Made by a program: the position numbers and the translations under genes. Source: Antedon mediterranea (lineage: Eukaryota > Echinodermata > Crinoidea > Comatulida > Antedonidae). Taken from it: DNA of 64,000 nucleotides. Positions 1-12,235 of this stretch are shown here, piece after piece. The stretch lies in assembly GCF_964355755.1 (NCBI RefSeq), contig NC_092675.1:3320312-3384311 (forward strand). Direction: 5' to 3'. The stretch's first letter is position 1. Each line of letters starts with the position of its first letter. A model generated the notes under the pieces. That model saw only the letters and a program-made list of their open reading frames with translations. It made no database searches and was not told the DNA's origin.

Positions 1-142
1 CCATGTGACCCACATTCGTCCAATCAAATGACAGGAATTTATATAGGTGTTATATAACATTGGATATTAGTACTAAACAACATTCCGCACTTGTAATAAT
101 CATTGAACTTGGTATAGAGTTGTTACCCTTCATAACATGTCA

Positions 143-440
143 CACTTTGCTAACTGAGTTTGATAAAATAATCTGAATCAACTTAAATGTAATCATTGGC
201 TTTTTAGTATGCCTGATAGGCATTATATTCATTGTATGCAAATTTATAAATGTATACGTTTAAAAGAGTGTGAAATTGGCACAATGATATTCCATTTTAT
301 TGAAAAAAAAACGTCATTTTTGGTAATTTGCACTTTGCTAACTGAGTTTGATAATGTAATCTGAATCAACTTAATTGTGATCATTGATTTTTTAGTATGC
401 CTGATTCTAAGCCATTATATTGACAAAAAACGTCATTTTG
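143..440. repeat. Two diverged direct copies of a ~100-bp segment
   Basis: The segment beginning CACTTTGCTAACTGAGTTTG occurs at about 147-235 and again at about 331-415, each running into TTTTTAGTATGCCTGAT and GCATTATATT. An ACGTCATTTT tail at about 311-320 and 431-440 extends the similarity. This is a local duplication in the next intron of the MAM gene; no coding role is seen. Confidence 0.7.
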
Positions 441-516
441 CCATTTTTGGTAATTAAACTTCGACAGATTCAGATTATGGGTAACCTTATCACTACCAAA
501 GTTGTACTAAACCTAC

Positions 517-3500
517 CAACTGAGGTTGTATATGTATGATCGTTAGTTGGACCAGTATTACTGCTTGGTGTTCGACCAGTATTACGCCTCCAATCAAATA
601 CATCAGCAATGTCCTGTGTGTAGTTACAAATATCGTCAAATTCAAAATTACAACCAGCTTTTAGGAAGTCGATAGCAACAACTGCTGGTTCCACTGTGTC
701 TAAGAATTGTTGATCAAAAAGAAATTTAACTTTTACACAAAATAGTAGTAATGAATGCAGGTACACACATGTTTAAAAATCGTTATATTTTACGAGTAGG
801 CTTGCATAATGTTTACAAACACATTGTATCATGGTACACAGGTCCAACTTACTATTTGCACACGGTCCATCGTAGATCCTAACATCATCCAATGATATAT
901 CGCCATAAATACCTGAGCCACACATTGCCTCGAAAACAAGCTTTGAAATAAAAGTTTAACAATTATTTTAAGATAACAAAAATGATTTACAAAATTCAAT
1001 AGAGCCGCAAAGCCTAAAATTAACGCAAAACGATGTGCGGCTTACTTTCATCCTTCCTCATATTATGATGTTGGAACCGTATGTAATGTTTAATAAAATG
1101 AAAATAGGCTTATAATAATAATATACCTACAATACCTCAAAATCACCAGTCCTATTCATAAGATAGACATGGCGAAGCCAAACGTCCATATGATGTCCCA
1201 CAATTCTTACAACTGGGTCTGCCGGCATAGCGCCACCAGCTGACCGAATGAACAAACTTAGCGCCCCTGTGTCCGATCCATACATATGATACCAAAACTC
1301 AACACACTGCTCTGGCTCTGTGATGGTCCAAACTGGAGATATCAGTCTAGCTTTGTGACCTTCGATTAGCTGATATTGCGATGTCTCAATGTACATGTAA
1401 CGTCCTGAAAAGAATGCATGGTTTAAAAAACGTTCACCTATACCATGCATACTCAGAATAAATAATCTAGACCTAATGTCTTTATATAAATTCAAAGCTG
1501 ACCCCGATTACTAAGAAATTTCTCAGTTTGAAGAAAAAAATACATTGTATTAATATTAGTGTAAGTTCTCGACAACGATTTGGCTTAGGTCTAAGTACTT
1601 AAAAAAGAAAACCATTTTGGCACACATGGCGTGTCATAACTATACTTTCGCTTTAATATAGTTTTTTGAGAAGAAGAAAAAAACTCTCATTACTTAAAAC
1701 CAAGGCATTCTAACAACAGGATGCTGAACTCCAAAGACCAAAGGCTTTATCTGTGGCTGCGACACGATCCGAATATGTACATAGTATGCCTACAGTACTG
1801 TTGATATTTGTCGCAGCCAGACATAAGATCAAAGGACTGTTAAGAGTTCCTATCTTGGCAAGGAGTTCAGTGTCCTATTGTTGGATTGCTTTGGTATAAA
1901 ACTGTAAAAATCAATACCGAGTTCAGTGCCAAATGTGTGATCCTGTGACGGCCCAGTATACCTTGTATCCGTTGCACCTCTACGAGATCGCCAATTAAAA
2001 TCGTCTGACTGATCTTGCCGGTAACCACAGTTGTCCAAAGTCTCAAACGAACATGATACATTCGCAATCTCAATATCGCCTAGAAAAACAATATTCTTTA
2101 TTCTTTTCTAATAACAAACAGCAAGACATGAACACAGCAAACAAATATTCGCCAGGATAACCCGTAAAAGTTTTCAACGATATTTTTTTAGAAAAATCGT
2201 GTTTTTTTAGTGGTGTGCAATTTTGTAATAACTTACCGTCTGTATCTTGACAGTAGGACTTTCTTATCGTGACGTCATCTATAGAAATGCTGTCGTAAAA
2301 CCCGTAGCTAGATCTAGATGTACTATCGCCTTCAAATACTACCTATACGTACCATATATTCATTTAGAAGAATAAAAATGTTTTAGTTCCCTTTCTATTA
2401 TCAAGATTATTGTCATTTAATTATTTAACATCTTTTTATACCAGGATTACACAATCAAGTAAAAGAAAAAACCTGCTGTGCGTTAACACGGTCCTCTCTT
2501 AAATACAAATAAATCGGGGGAAAAATTATTATTATTTAATTTAAACACATGGAAAATGATTTTTTACATAAAAATAAATAATTGAGTTATGAATTATAAC
2601 GATTGAGAGTGTTGTGTCTGTTTCAGTTAAGTTGATTTCTGGACAACAGTAAACTGATGTAATTCGACGTTTCAGTTAATTGGCAAGGGGAAAACGCTAC
2701 GTAGATATTCGGACAACTCTTTCTCCATCATCTATTACCTGGTAAGTTCTAGTTGTGTTTTCTTGTATTTGGACTTGGGCAGCGTGCCAAATACCGCCTC
2801 TATTTCCTGACAATGACCAGAGCGGGGTCCCCAGCAAGTCCGACGGGTTCGTACGTACACGCACACGTAGGTCTCCGACAGTACCTTCCATGTAGTACCA
2901 GAATTGAACACAAACAGTGTAGTTGTTAGTAGAAATTGGTGAAATGTAAGGAGATATAATTCGGGCAGCTTGCTGATTTCTAGAAACTTTTTTATAAAAC
3001 ATATAATAACCTGAAAAAAAGTACAATTAACAATCGTCATATTTCGTAATGCACATCACGTGGTATTATAAATACAAATTATGTAAGAATATATTTATAT
3101 GGAAATAGACCTTTTGAATTTACCCAACAGGTGGTTATTTTACTTGTGGGGGGGGGGGGGGAACTAACCTACTTAGTTACCTTATTGTTTACCTATATCC
3201 TTATTTTTAGTCGCGACTCTACAGCTCACTATGTCGGTCGGTCGGTCGGTCGGAAACACTAACTGAAATTTGACCACGTGACTGCAACCATTATCAACGA
3301 ATCATTTAAATAATTTAAACCATATGGAGAATGAAAATTGGTCAGGATATACCATAAGAAAAAAAGATATACATTTCCTTAATATAACGGTAGGCCTACT
3401 CGTCTATCCGTTTGAACGCCAATGAGTTTATATTTTCACCCCTGTATGTTTGTGTGTGTGTCTGTGAACAGCCTGGAGGCCACAATTTTTATCCGATTCT

Positions 3501-4413
3501 CACCAAACGTAGCCACAATGATCAATGACTCATCATATAATTGTGGTTACATTTTGAAGGGTCAGCTCAAAGATCAAGGTCCATCAAAAAAAAGAAAAAA
3601 ATACTAAAAAAAAAAAAAAAAAAACTTAGCGGGACTTGAACCTGCAATTTCAACTGTGTGAGGCTGGATACATACAATTACACCAAACTCTCATCCACAC
3701 CTTTTTAGTGTGCAGTTAGCCTATTTTTTAAAAACATATATATATTTTCCGGGGACATTTTATGTAGGGGAAATTTACAGTAGGCGGAGGTTTGTACTTT
3801 CGGAGTACCCTCTATAGTTTCCTTATACATACAATATAGAGTAGGCCTAAGCCCCGGCCTAAGCCCATTGTGATGAATATTTAACCAACGTAGAGCTTGT
3901 TATTAAATACCAAATATATTAAACTAATTAATACATTTAGGAACTTTTGCATGGCACCATCCTGCCATCATAATAATACCAACAATGGAGTAGAGTTGTG
4001 GCTTGGTGGTTATGATGCTTGGCTACAACTCCCAGGGTCCTGGGTTCAAGTCCCGTCACATATTCCAAAGACCAAAGACAGGCATCTGTGTATATGTTGT
4101 GAATGAACCTCTGAGGGTCCCTAATGATCACCCTCATCATTTAATATGGTAAAAAAAATCGGCGACGGCATCCTCACTCACCTGTGTTGTTTCCATATGT
4201 ATGGTCTGTATGTGGGTAGTCGTTCAAAAAAAACGGATTCAGATTGTGTCCGGTTCCGTACATCCTTCTCCAATTTCCATTAACCGAACTATCGTGTGTA
4301 AATCCGCATAAATCCGTCTCAAAGTTGCAGAATAAATCATCTGATACGGTAATCCCAATTAGGATGAGTAAATAAGCAAATAGAACAAACGGCTTCATGT
4401 TCTTCACAGCCAT
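517..4413 (-). CDS. MAM-domain secreted/membrane protein, 5' part (7 exons, 3' end outside window)
   Basis: Exons read on the minus strand: 4413-4182, 3010-2739, 2342-2237, 2079-1918, 1404-1136, 940-853, 699-517; all junctions are GT-AG and the phases join. The first 437 residues begin with a signal peptide (MAVKNMKPFVLFAYLLILIG), then two complete MAM domains and the first third of another. Each MAM domain is split over three exons in the same way: an opening exon with CNFETDLCGF-type cysteines and a GP..DHT motif, a middle exon with G.YM and EQCVEFWYHMYG, and a closing exon with VVFEG...ISIDDV and a cysteine. Identical exon layout implies growth by duplication of a three-exon unit. MAM domains are extracellular adhesion or oligomerisation modules (meprin, RPTPmu, zonadhesin types); which protein this is cannot be told without the 3' end. 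The start at 4413 is chosen because it directly precedes the hydrophobic leader; an in-frame ATG at 4467 would add 18 residues. Confidence 0.88.
1720..1890 (+). repeat. Interspersed repeat R1, copy 1 (inverted mate near 12.1 kb)
   Basis: The stretch containing TTTGTCGCAGCCAGACATA, AGATCAAAGGACTGTT and CAGTGTCCTATTGTTG reappears in reverse orientation at about 12080-12235, where TATGTCTGGCTGCGACAAA is read on the plus strand. About 150 bp are recognisably shared. It lies in a MAM-gene intron, just 3' of exon 4. Class unknown; an old transposon remnant is likely. Confidence 0.65.
3208..3286. mobile_element. MITE family C, copy 1 (CGGT-core element)
   Basis: A short element with outer GTCGCG / CACGTGAC inverted ends, the phrase CTCACTATGTCGGTC, a (GGTC)n tract, then AAACACTAACTGAAATTTG. 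The same architecture is found at 6221, 14851, 16153 and 16783. It sits in the first intron of the MAM gene. Confidence 0.7.
3420..3600 (+). repeat. Interspersed repeat with CCACAATTTTTATCCGATTC motif
   Basis: The segment contains CTGTGAACAGCCTGGAGGCC, CCACAATTTTTATCCGATTC and CAAAGATCAAGGTC, followed by a long A tract. Its phrasing is that of a dispersed non-coding repeat, not of a gene; the 61-codon reading frame through it shows no domain. A polyadenine tract and a tRNA-like segment follow at once. Confidence 0.4.
3625..3705 (-). repeat. tRNA-derived SINE-like head
   Basis: Read on the minus strand it has a B-box-like GGTTCAAGTCCCGC and, upstream, GATGAGAGTTTGGTGTAAT in the A-box position. 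The arms do not pair as in a working tRNA, so it is called a tRNA-derived repeat. Confidence 0.5.
3975..4135 (+). repeat. tRNA-derived SINE family S1, copy 1
   Basis: GAGTTGTGGCTTGGTGGTTA (A-box region) is followed by GGTCCTGGGTTCAAGTCCCG (B box) and an unrelated tail. The same head is found on the minus strand at 39240-39442 and, more diverged, at 41270-41370. Repetition plus non-tRNA arms argue for a SINE rather than a tRNA gene. It lies in the first MAM intron. Confidence 0.65.
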
Positions 4414-4469
4414 GTTTGTTGTTGGTAAATGAACGAACATTACAGTGACTTGTTGTGATGGGGGCACGT

Positions 4470-6220
4470 TATTACTTGATTTATTGACAGCAGATGTTAT
4501 ATTGATGGTGATAGGTACCTTTGGTACCTCTCTGCTCTCATAAGGTTAAATATGTGCACTTTATCATTGTTTAGAAGTTGAGCATTTATGGAGGAAGTTA
4601 AAAAATAGTGTCATTGAACTTAATATGCGATAATATAGAATATTTATCCATAGTTTAAATCGTGGATTTTAGTTTGGGTCTTATCGTCACTGTCTAGTAG
4701 GATACATTTTTGTTGCATCAACATTTACAGAAAACATTGTAGAAATATTTTTTTAGATACAATAATGCACACACAGGAGCCAAAGTAATCAAACATTGAT
4801 AACACCGTAAATTGAACAAAAAAAAACAAAGTTCAAAATATCAAGAAAATAAGAAAAAGAAAAGAAATAATGCTTTTGCCTTGAGCTTTGTTTATACAGA
4901 CCCACAGACGGAATATTTTAACAAACTGTTAGAAATAATGCAATGAGACTGAGAAAGCAAATGTTTATCATTTTCAAAATATCATCTCAAATGTCATGAT
5001 TAGTTAAGAGTATGCCCGGTATAGTAGGCCTACAATGATTTTCAAATGAATGCTAACTTATAAAATGTGTATATTATAATGTTTTCTTTTTAGGTCAATT
5101 ACTTTGTATTTTGTCGCTGGTGGAATATTTGAAAAATACTGCGTTATTACTGCAAATAAAAATATATCAAACACAGGGCTTTTTTAAATGCTGCCCTCAA
5201 CTAACTCAAAGATAAACATCCTTACTCTATCATGATTGGATAGTTTGAGGTTATGGGTGGAGCTTACATAAAACGTGCGTCAGTAACTATTGGCCAATCA
5301 CAGCGGTTGGGGCTTAGTAACTTTTTTTGTAATAACGTGTGTAAAAATGCAAATTCATTCTCTGTCCTTTTCTGAGAATTGTCAAATCCTTTTCTTTTAT
5401 GTCACGTTGTCCTTCATCTGGTTCGATTATTAGGAGATACACCCTCATCCTCAATCAAGCTAAAACCCACACACTTGTTAATTGCTTACAAGGTTTTGAA
5501 ATGACTCAATTGAATGATGAATATATGAGTTATAGCAAAATGTGCATCATCCAAAATGTTAAAGACCGATCAGGAAAACCAGTTAATTTAGGCATTTGTG
5601 TTAATTGAAGCATGTTTGCAATACACTACGGAGGAAGGAAGCAATGTGAAGTTGAGAAGTCTCTGTAACATCGTCCTTTAGGGTAATCCTATTCAAAGTA
5701 AAATTGAGGCGAATTTAAAGTGACTAATCTAATGTGATTAATAACCACACAGCAATTGCAATAGGAGCAGGGTATAATGGTGACTAAATCAAACAAGGCT
5801 TATATAGTTGACACTTATTTTGGTCGTCTCATAATTTAGGCGCTCAAACACTTTGTTTTGCTTAATTTTTTCTCAGCCATTTCAAATTATGTCAAATATA
5901 TCTGTAGACTAAACAAATATTTATTGGGAATCCATTTTACAGTTCCGTAGTTGTAGAGAAATCCTTGTAATCATGAATATTATTATTCTCAAATAAAAAT
6001 ATACAACAAATTAATGTTTATGGAAAGAATATTTCCACGAGTTGAAAGTTGAACTGGTCCAATTATTTGTATAATATGTTATAATAATAATAATTTATAT
6101 AGCGCACATATCCACTAAAAGTGCTCAATAATGTTCTTATGTTGGAGTTTTCGATGTCTAATGCATTCCAATAATCATTGTAATTTCTCATAATTTGTGT
6201 TTTGCTTTTTAATTTTTAAT
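4470..6220. other. Intergenic; no gene seen
   Basis: AT-rich DNA upstream of the MAM gene. The longest frame (5399-5608) shows no recognisable domain or splice context. The proximal part should hold the MAM promoter, but no convincing TATA box could be assigned. Confidence 0.5.
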
Positions 6221-6310
6221 AGCGTGGACGCGACTCTATAGTTCACTATGTCGGTCGGTCGGTCCGTCGGTCTGTCGGTCTGGTATTACTATGCGTTTTA
6301 GCACGCGACT
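6221..6310. mobile_element. MITE family C, copy 2
   Basis: GACGCGACTCTATAGTTCAC begins the element, then ATGTCGGTCGGTCGG with imperfect repeats, ending GCACGCGACT. The ends are inverted copies of AGTCGCGTGC. Confidence 0.7.
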
Positions 6311-6631
6311 TATGGATGTTGGCCTTGTTAACATTCTGTATGGTTTGTACCTGGTTGTAACGTACACAATCTTAATTTTATAGGTTACAAACATTCACGA
6401 ATAAATTACCGACTGTGAATGAATCACCAATGTTATTCGTATTACTCAAGATAAATTTTAATACAACTCCAGACTTCGGAGAGAATATTGTTCCGGCATA
6501 CTGTATCCGAGAGCTTATCACAAGTAATTTTAAGTCGTAGTAAATGTATTGGATTCAGTCAATCCCTCCCTCATCAAACAACAGTATGGTGTAATGCTGA
6601 ATCATCGTATTTTATGTGGTCATTTTGCGGT

Positions 6632-6815
6632 TAAGCTTGGTTCCCACTAGAACGTAACGCAAGGACGTAAACGCAACGCAAGCGTTTTAACCAATGACAA
6701 GCGAAGTTATAGACAGTTAGCAATCACAAGCGAATAAGCCATCGCTTGTGATTGGTCAATTCACTTGCGTTGCGTTACGTCCTTGTGTTGCGTCGCTAGT
6801 GGGAACCACGCTTTA
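6632..6815. mobile_element. MITE family A, copy 1 (near-intact palindromic element)
   Basis: The left arm AAGCTTGGTTCCCACTAG, then AACGTAACGCAAGGACG, faces a right arm CGTCGCTAGTGGGAACC. The centre carries CAATCACAAGCGAATAAGCC, also partly palindromic. No coding capacity. The copy at 55794-55982 is almost the same sequence, 49 kb away. TTAA/TTTAA-like bases flank the ends. Confidence 0.85.
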
Positions 6816-7056
6816 ATAATAGACCCGCAGCATGTTTTATTCATGTGGTGAAACTAGCTTGGATTAGGATGACCTTTGACATTATCATGATCGATACCTA
6901 ATGTTAGTTAGAAATTTAAAATCCTGCATAGTTATCGTGTTTTAAATCCGTCGTGAGTATCTACGAGGCTGGTTCTTGTACGGTATACCGGTATCATGTC
7001 ACATAATCTTGCAGCGTCATATCTGTTGACTAGGCCTACAGTGTACCATTAGAACC

Positions 7057-7232
7057 TCTAAAGCGTGGTTCCCACTAGTGACGTAACGTAACGCAAAAGA
7101 CGCGACGTAAGAAAATGCTCTTCCAATAATTGTGTTTGCCCCCGCCTGCGTGAAATCAAACCTGCGATGTTTGCAGCACTGTTGCGTCGTCGGTTCCCAC
7201 TTTTCGTCCTAGTGGGAACCACGGCTTAAGTA
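7057..7232. mobile_element. MITE family A, copy 2
   Basis: AAGCGTGGTTCCCACTAG on the left and CCTAGTGGGAACCACGGCTT on the right. The interior differs from copy 1 and matches copies 3 and 4 (TTGCGTCGTCGGTTCCCACTT, CCCGCCTGCG), so family A has at least two subfamilies. Confidence 0.82.
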
Positions 7233-7559
7233 TCAAGAGACGCATACCAAGTGGGATAACGGTTTCTGCAGACTCGAAACGGAATGCTGTCTATTGTCTC
7301 TTTGTGTTTTTCCAGAACACTTGTCATATTTAAATTAAAATGGACATGTCAAAACGATGAGACAATGAAGACATGATGAAATGGCTCTGGTCCAGCGACC
7401 AAACAAGGGCTGTAAAAAGTACAGTAAACGCAGTAGTCCCATTTAACGTAATAATATAAGATTATATACTATTTTCCTGCTTTACCTAGGTCTCTATTAT
7501 TATTTCTAGGTTCCTGATATTTGTATGGTTAATTAGGTGATCATTTAGAATAAAATGAT

Positions 7560-10500
7560 CACCTATTGTTATTGTATGAAATCTTTATTTTTATTGGTTA
7601 TCCGCAACGAAGTTGCAGGATAACCTCTTGTGATTGTACGAAATCATTCTGTATGATTTTTGTGTAACGCTTTTCTCTAAAACTCGCAAACATAACATTT
7701 CGGTAACTATCTTAACATATTGACATTTACGTAACGTCGTCAAGCGAAGCTTTTCATGACGTTTACAATTGCGCAACGTGACTTACGCGCGATTTAACGA
7801 TTTTGTCGTATTTAACATAGCTCGACAACCAAATAACATTTCAACTTGAAACTTTGCAAAAGTTTAATTTATATCATGCGCTAACTTTCTGTTGAAAAAA
7901 AATTGCGTGTTTTACACAAAGTTACGCGCGCACGCGCATTTAAAATTTCAAAATGCGCAAAATTAATTTATAATCAACTTTCTACGCGTTTCATGTCGTT
8001 TTAAGCATGTCAAAAATTCCCACGCGTGCGCACATTTTTACGTGTGCGGTGCGCACGTAGTATTGAAAACGTACTTTTTTCGCGTGAATTATATTTTTCC
8101 AGCCTTTTCTAGTAATTTTACCAAATTTTAAACAATTTCGACTTAAAGATACGTCATACGAGCACGTCGAATTGGACAATTTGCGCGCGTTTTTTACGAA
8201 AAGGTTAAAAAATTCGTTTAAAATATGCCTTTTTTAAAACAGTCGTAATTTCTAAACTAGACGGTCAACTTTTTGTGGATGGCATATTCTGGAAGTAGAT
8301 GAGTTGTAGATATCGAATCAGGTATCAATATGGCTAACCGGACATTGTGACGTCATCGTATGGCCACGCGAATATAAAATTTAGGATTTTTGTATCTTTC
8401 GTCATAGCTCATCACATTGAATAGAGCGCATCTCCACTTATCCGTTTTCCATTTTCACCCCGATTTTGATTTTGTCTAGGTCAATCAAGTATCTTTCGCA
8501 TGAGTTAAAAATATTTTAATTTTTTTGACGTCATCATGCCTAAAAATTTAAATCACGTGTGGCATTAATTTCATCTTTACAGTAAATTTTAATCTGTTAT
8601 AGCTCGTAAGAATAAAATGTGATAATCACGATTAAAATTTTTTCTGGAAGCTATTGGATTGTAGATACGAAATTATGTAAAAATGTTGCCAATCGGATGT
8701 TGTGACGTCATCATATGGCCAGTTAAATAAAAAAGGTCGTATTTTCATCTTTTGCGTCATAATTCATTACATTTAAAAGAGCGCGCATCAATATTTCACG
8801 TATTCAAATTTCTTCTACACGCTAATACGTTGTTGCTGAGATAATTTCCTTTCGGAATTGCTACCTTCGCGTTTCATTTTAAAACCGTCAACATGTTAAA
8901 AATTGCAATAAATAGCGGGTCCCGTAATTTCACCTATTCTACACTGTATGTGATATGGATACAGATTATACTGTGTATATACTATATATGAATTTAAATA
9001 ATAAAATTCAGCAATAACAACATATCATATTCTTCAGTTCAGGTCATAATGCCAACGTGAACATTTCCTTTTGTCCTCAACCTATCCCCTTAATGTTAAT
9101 GTTGCACCACTTGCGCGGCGGATAACCAAACTCGTCAAAGTGACGAGTTACATGTCTAGTTTTTTTTCTTTCTGTACACTTTTTGTGTAACAAATATCTC
9201 AAAAAGTTGAACAACAATGATCACAAAAATTTCACAATGTCTTTCAATTACTTTAACTTAGCCATAATAAGCTTTTCAGCGTGATCACTGAACCGTGACG
9301 CCACGTATACGCCATTTTGTGAAATCACATTATCAATCATATATCCATAATTCATTATCACATATTTATGAAATTCACTACACGTAAACTTCAGGTCAAG
9401 GGTAAAAATATTAACAAATAAAAACGCGCGCGCACGTACGGTCATGCGCGTGAAATCGCGCATTAAAAATTTAAAAAGCTCAAAATTACGTTTTAATCAA
9501 TTTAGAGCATGAATTAGGCCATTTGCGTGTTTCAAAAATTACTGCGCAAAAAAATTATTTTGCGCGCGCGATACTTACAAAGTGTAAAAATTGCAATTTT
9601 TTATACAAATCGCATTCTACTCACCATCCTTAGTACATTCACCAAATTTGAGTCAGTTCCGACGTAAAATAACGGTATACGAGCAGGTTAAAAATATCAA
9701 AATGCGCAAATTAATTGCATCAAAGTGATGAAAATGGTGAAAAATAAGGCCTTTTTAAAATGAATATAACTCTTCAGAATGGCAGGTGACCCCCAATTTT
9801 TTTAACTTATTCGGGAAGCCATTGGGTTGTAGATACATATTCATGTACACATTAGACGTACAAAATGGTATGACGTCATCAAATGGCCACTTTAATTTAA
9901 AAATTAGTAATTTTTATCGTTTTGTATGGGTTTTCACATTCAATAGAGCGCATCTCCGTTATTTTAGCTCGATTTTCGCAGAAGTTTTAGTATGTGCTTG
10001 CTCAATTAATTATCTTTCTTGTGAGTTGTCAATATTTTTATTTTGATGACATCATCACGCGTAAAAACTTGAATAACGTAGGTCGTGTAATTTCAGCTAC
10101 GCCTTACATTTGAAAATATTATAGCTCTTCAGAATTAAAGGTGACCTTGAAGATTATAACTTATTATGAAAGCTGATGAAATTTAGATATGAATTCATAT
10201 AAAAATTAAGCCTATCGGATGTTGTGATGTTATCATATGGCCAGTTGAAGTTAAAAAGTAGTTTTTAAATTTCTTTAGTCGAAGTTATACAAATTTCAAA
10301 GAGCGCGCATTGCGCTTCTACGTGTCAAATTCTCTTCCAATCCTTATATTTATTTGCTCAATTCATTATCTTTCAAAATTGTCATCTTCGAGTTTATTTT
10401 GATAATTCCATCATACCAAAAAATTTGAACTTGATGTGTGTCCCATAATTTCACCTATGCTACACTGTATATAGATATACAGTATATACTGTACATTGTA

Positions 10501-10672
10501 TATGGCATATAATAGGCATGACTCAGCACTATAAGCGTATAATAGGATGGCATACATCAACATTTTCCTATCGTATGTTAACGTACGTACATGTTTAAAA
10601 AAAATTAATTTCATTTAAAATGATAAGAATGATCACCTATAATTCGTCAAAGTGACGAATTAAATTCTAGTT
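7560..10672. mobile_element. Large composite repeat, four internal ~350-bp units, CRE-like palindromes
   Basis: The block is bounded on the left by TGATCACC and GGTTATCCGCAACGAAGTTG and on the right by GATCACC with ATTCGTCAAAGTGACGAATT; a matching boundary (GATAACC, CTCGTCAAAGTGACGAG) lies at 9120-9150, suggesting two adjoining copies. Inside, a unit recurs four times: (1) about 8230-8590, (2) 8590-8950, (3) 9740-10090, (4) 10120-10460. Each has a GTTGTGACGTCATC-type motif plus ATGGCC, then about 60 bp on AAGAGCGCGCAT or ATAGAGCGCATC. The DNA is rich in CGCG words, unlike its surroundings. No long frame is present, so it looks like a non-autonomous transposon or its decayed tandem array. Confidence 0.6.
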
Positions 10673-10904
10673 TATATTAATTCTTAGTCACACGCAACAA
10701 CAAAATTGGCACAAAATGTTTGATGAGTTGTACACACATAAATAAAAGCTTAGATTTTGACAAATCCTAGCATCTCTTGTTTGTCTTTATTAATGTATTC
10801 ATTGTTCTTGAATTAAACTTGAAGGTACGGAGAACAAACGCAATTAAAGACTATCTTTTGACTACGGTACAAGTACACATTCTTGATTTGAATTTACTTC
10901 AAGT

Positions 10905-11125
10905 CATTGCTTAAGCATGGTTCCCACTAGAACGCAACGCAGCGACGTATCGACGCAAAGTGCTGTATTGCGTAATCACAAGTGGGAACCGACGACGCAA
11001 CAGTGCTGCAAATATTGCAGGTTTGATTTAACGCAGGCGAGGGAAAACACAATTATTGGAAGGGAATTTTCTTACGTTGCGTCGCTTGCATTACGTTACG
11101 TCGCTAGTGGGAACCACTCTTTATG
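10905..11125. mobile_element. MITE family A, copy 3
   Basis: AAGCATGGTTCCCACTAG on the left and TCGCTAGTGGGAACCACTCT on the right, with ACAAGTGGGAACCGACGACG inside, as in copy 4. The 90-codon frame crossing it is an artefact of the repeat. Confidence 0.82.
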
Positions 11126-11189
11126 GTATACCATACTTACACGTCGTACTCAGTCTTTAAAAGTACACTTTAATTTGTATTTATCTTAG

Positions 11190-12080
11190 ATGTGGCTAAT
11201 TTTGTATTTCTAAACTTGTGACTGGCATTCCTGTTACGGTACTGTGATTTTGATTTTTTTAGGCCTACATTATTTATTTTATTTTATCAGTTAAACAAAC
11301 CTTATAAGGCATAATTAAACTGAATCCGGCGGTCCAAAATAAGCCTTAACGTGCCTAATCATGGCTACTAATATTTCCTTAAACTAAAATATTCTTCCGT
11401 TCTTGACACTCTTTGAAAGCATTTCGTTCAATTTTTATGCTTGATTCGATGTAAGTCACTGACGTGTATTTACAACAGTGAAAACATAAAGTTAGGCCCT
11501 GATAATATAGACCTCTATGATGCATAATAATCAAACCATCATAGTATCAAATATATAAGGTATCTCTTAAAAGTGAACAAGTGCGATAAGATACTTATAT
11601 TGATAATATTGATATGCCTAATGTAAAAACATTAAAAATGAAAATGTTTCAAGAAGGTCGATTTATATTTGTAAAGACGGATATTATAAACTATATTCTT
11701 TCATTTTCACTATACTAGTAACATAATCCATTATTGAATGACTTAACTCTTTCATGACTTTTCATCCACGTATTATAATAACTCCAACCTTTTTTTCCTC
11801 ATAGTGCCATTTTCCGGTATTGCTCATTATCTCTTGCTCTGGTGTTTGACGTCACCCGACAAATGTTGATGACATAACGTTAACAAAATAAATGTTCTTC
11901 AAGTAGGCTAATTATTTGATGCTAATTTAAGAATTATAATTTGTGACTGCATTCGACCCTTTAATTCAAATCATTGCATGTTATATTGCGGAAACATGAC
12001 CACCTTTAAACATAATCTAACGTGCTTCTGAGGAAAAAATAGATGTTCATTCGGGGTTGAATCCTCGTAGTTGCATCAAG
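11190..12080. other. Intergenic; no gene seen
   Basis: AT-rich sequence with no supported exon, RNA gene or repeat boundary. Confidence 0.4.
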
Positions 12081-12235
12081 GTAATTTAACAACAGGACAC
12101 TGAGTTCTTCTTGCCACAAGATAGGTGCTTGTAACAGTCCTTTGATCATATGTCTGGCTGCGACAAATACCAACAGTACTATGTACGTATTCTCCGTGGC
12201 ACGCGGAACTGGTTGGGTCACAGCCACAATAAATT
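12080..12235 (-). repeat. Interspersed repeat R1, copy 2
   Basis: Reverse-orientation match to 1720-1890: AACAGTCCTTTGATCATATG and TATGTCTGGCTGCGACAAA are read on the plus strand here. Overlapping frames on both strands (12006-12362 and 12142-12378) have no recognised domain, so no gene is called. Confidence 0.6.

Noticed and set aside
9786-10046. 86-codon frame
   Set aside because: It lies in the composite repeat and has no domain.
10917-11189. 90-codon frame
   Set aside because: It runs through a family A MITE.
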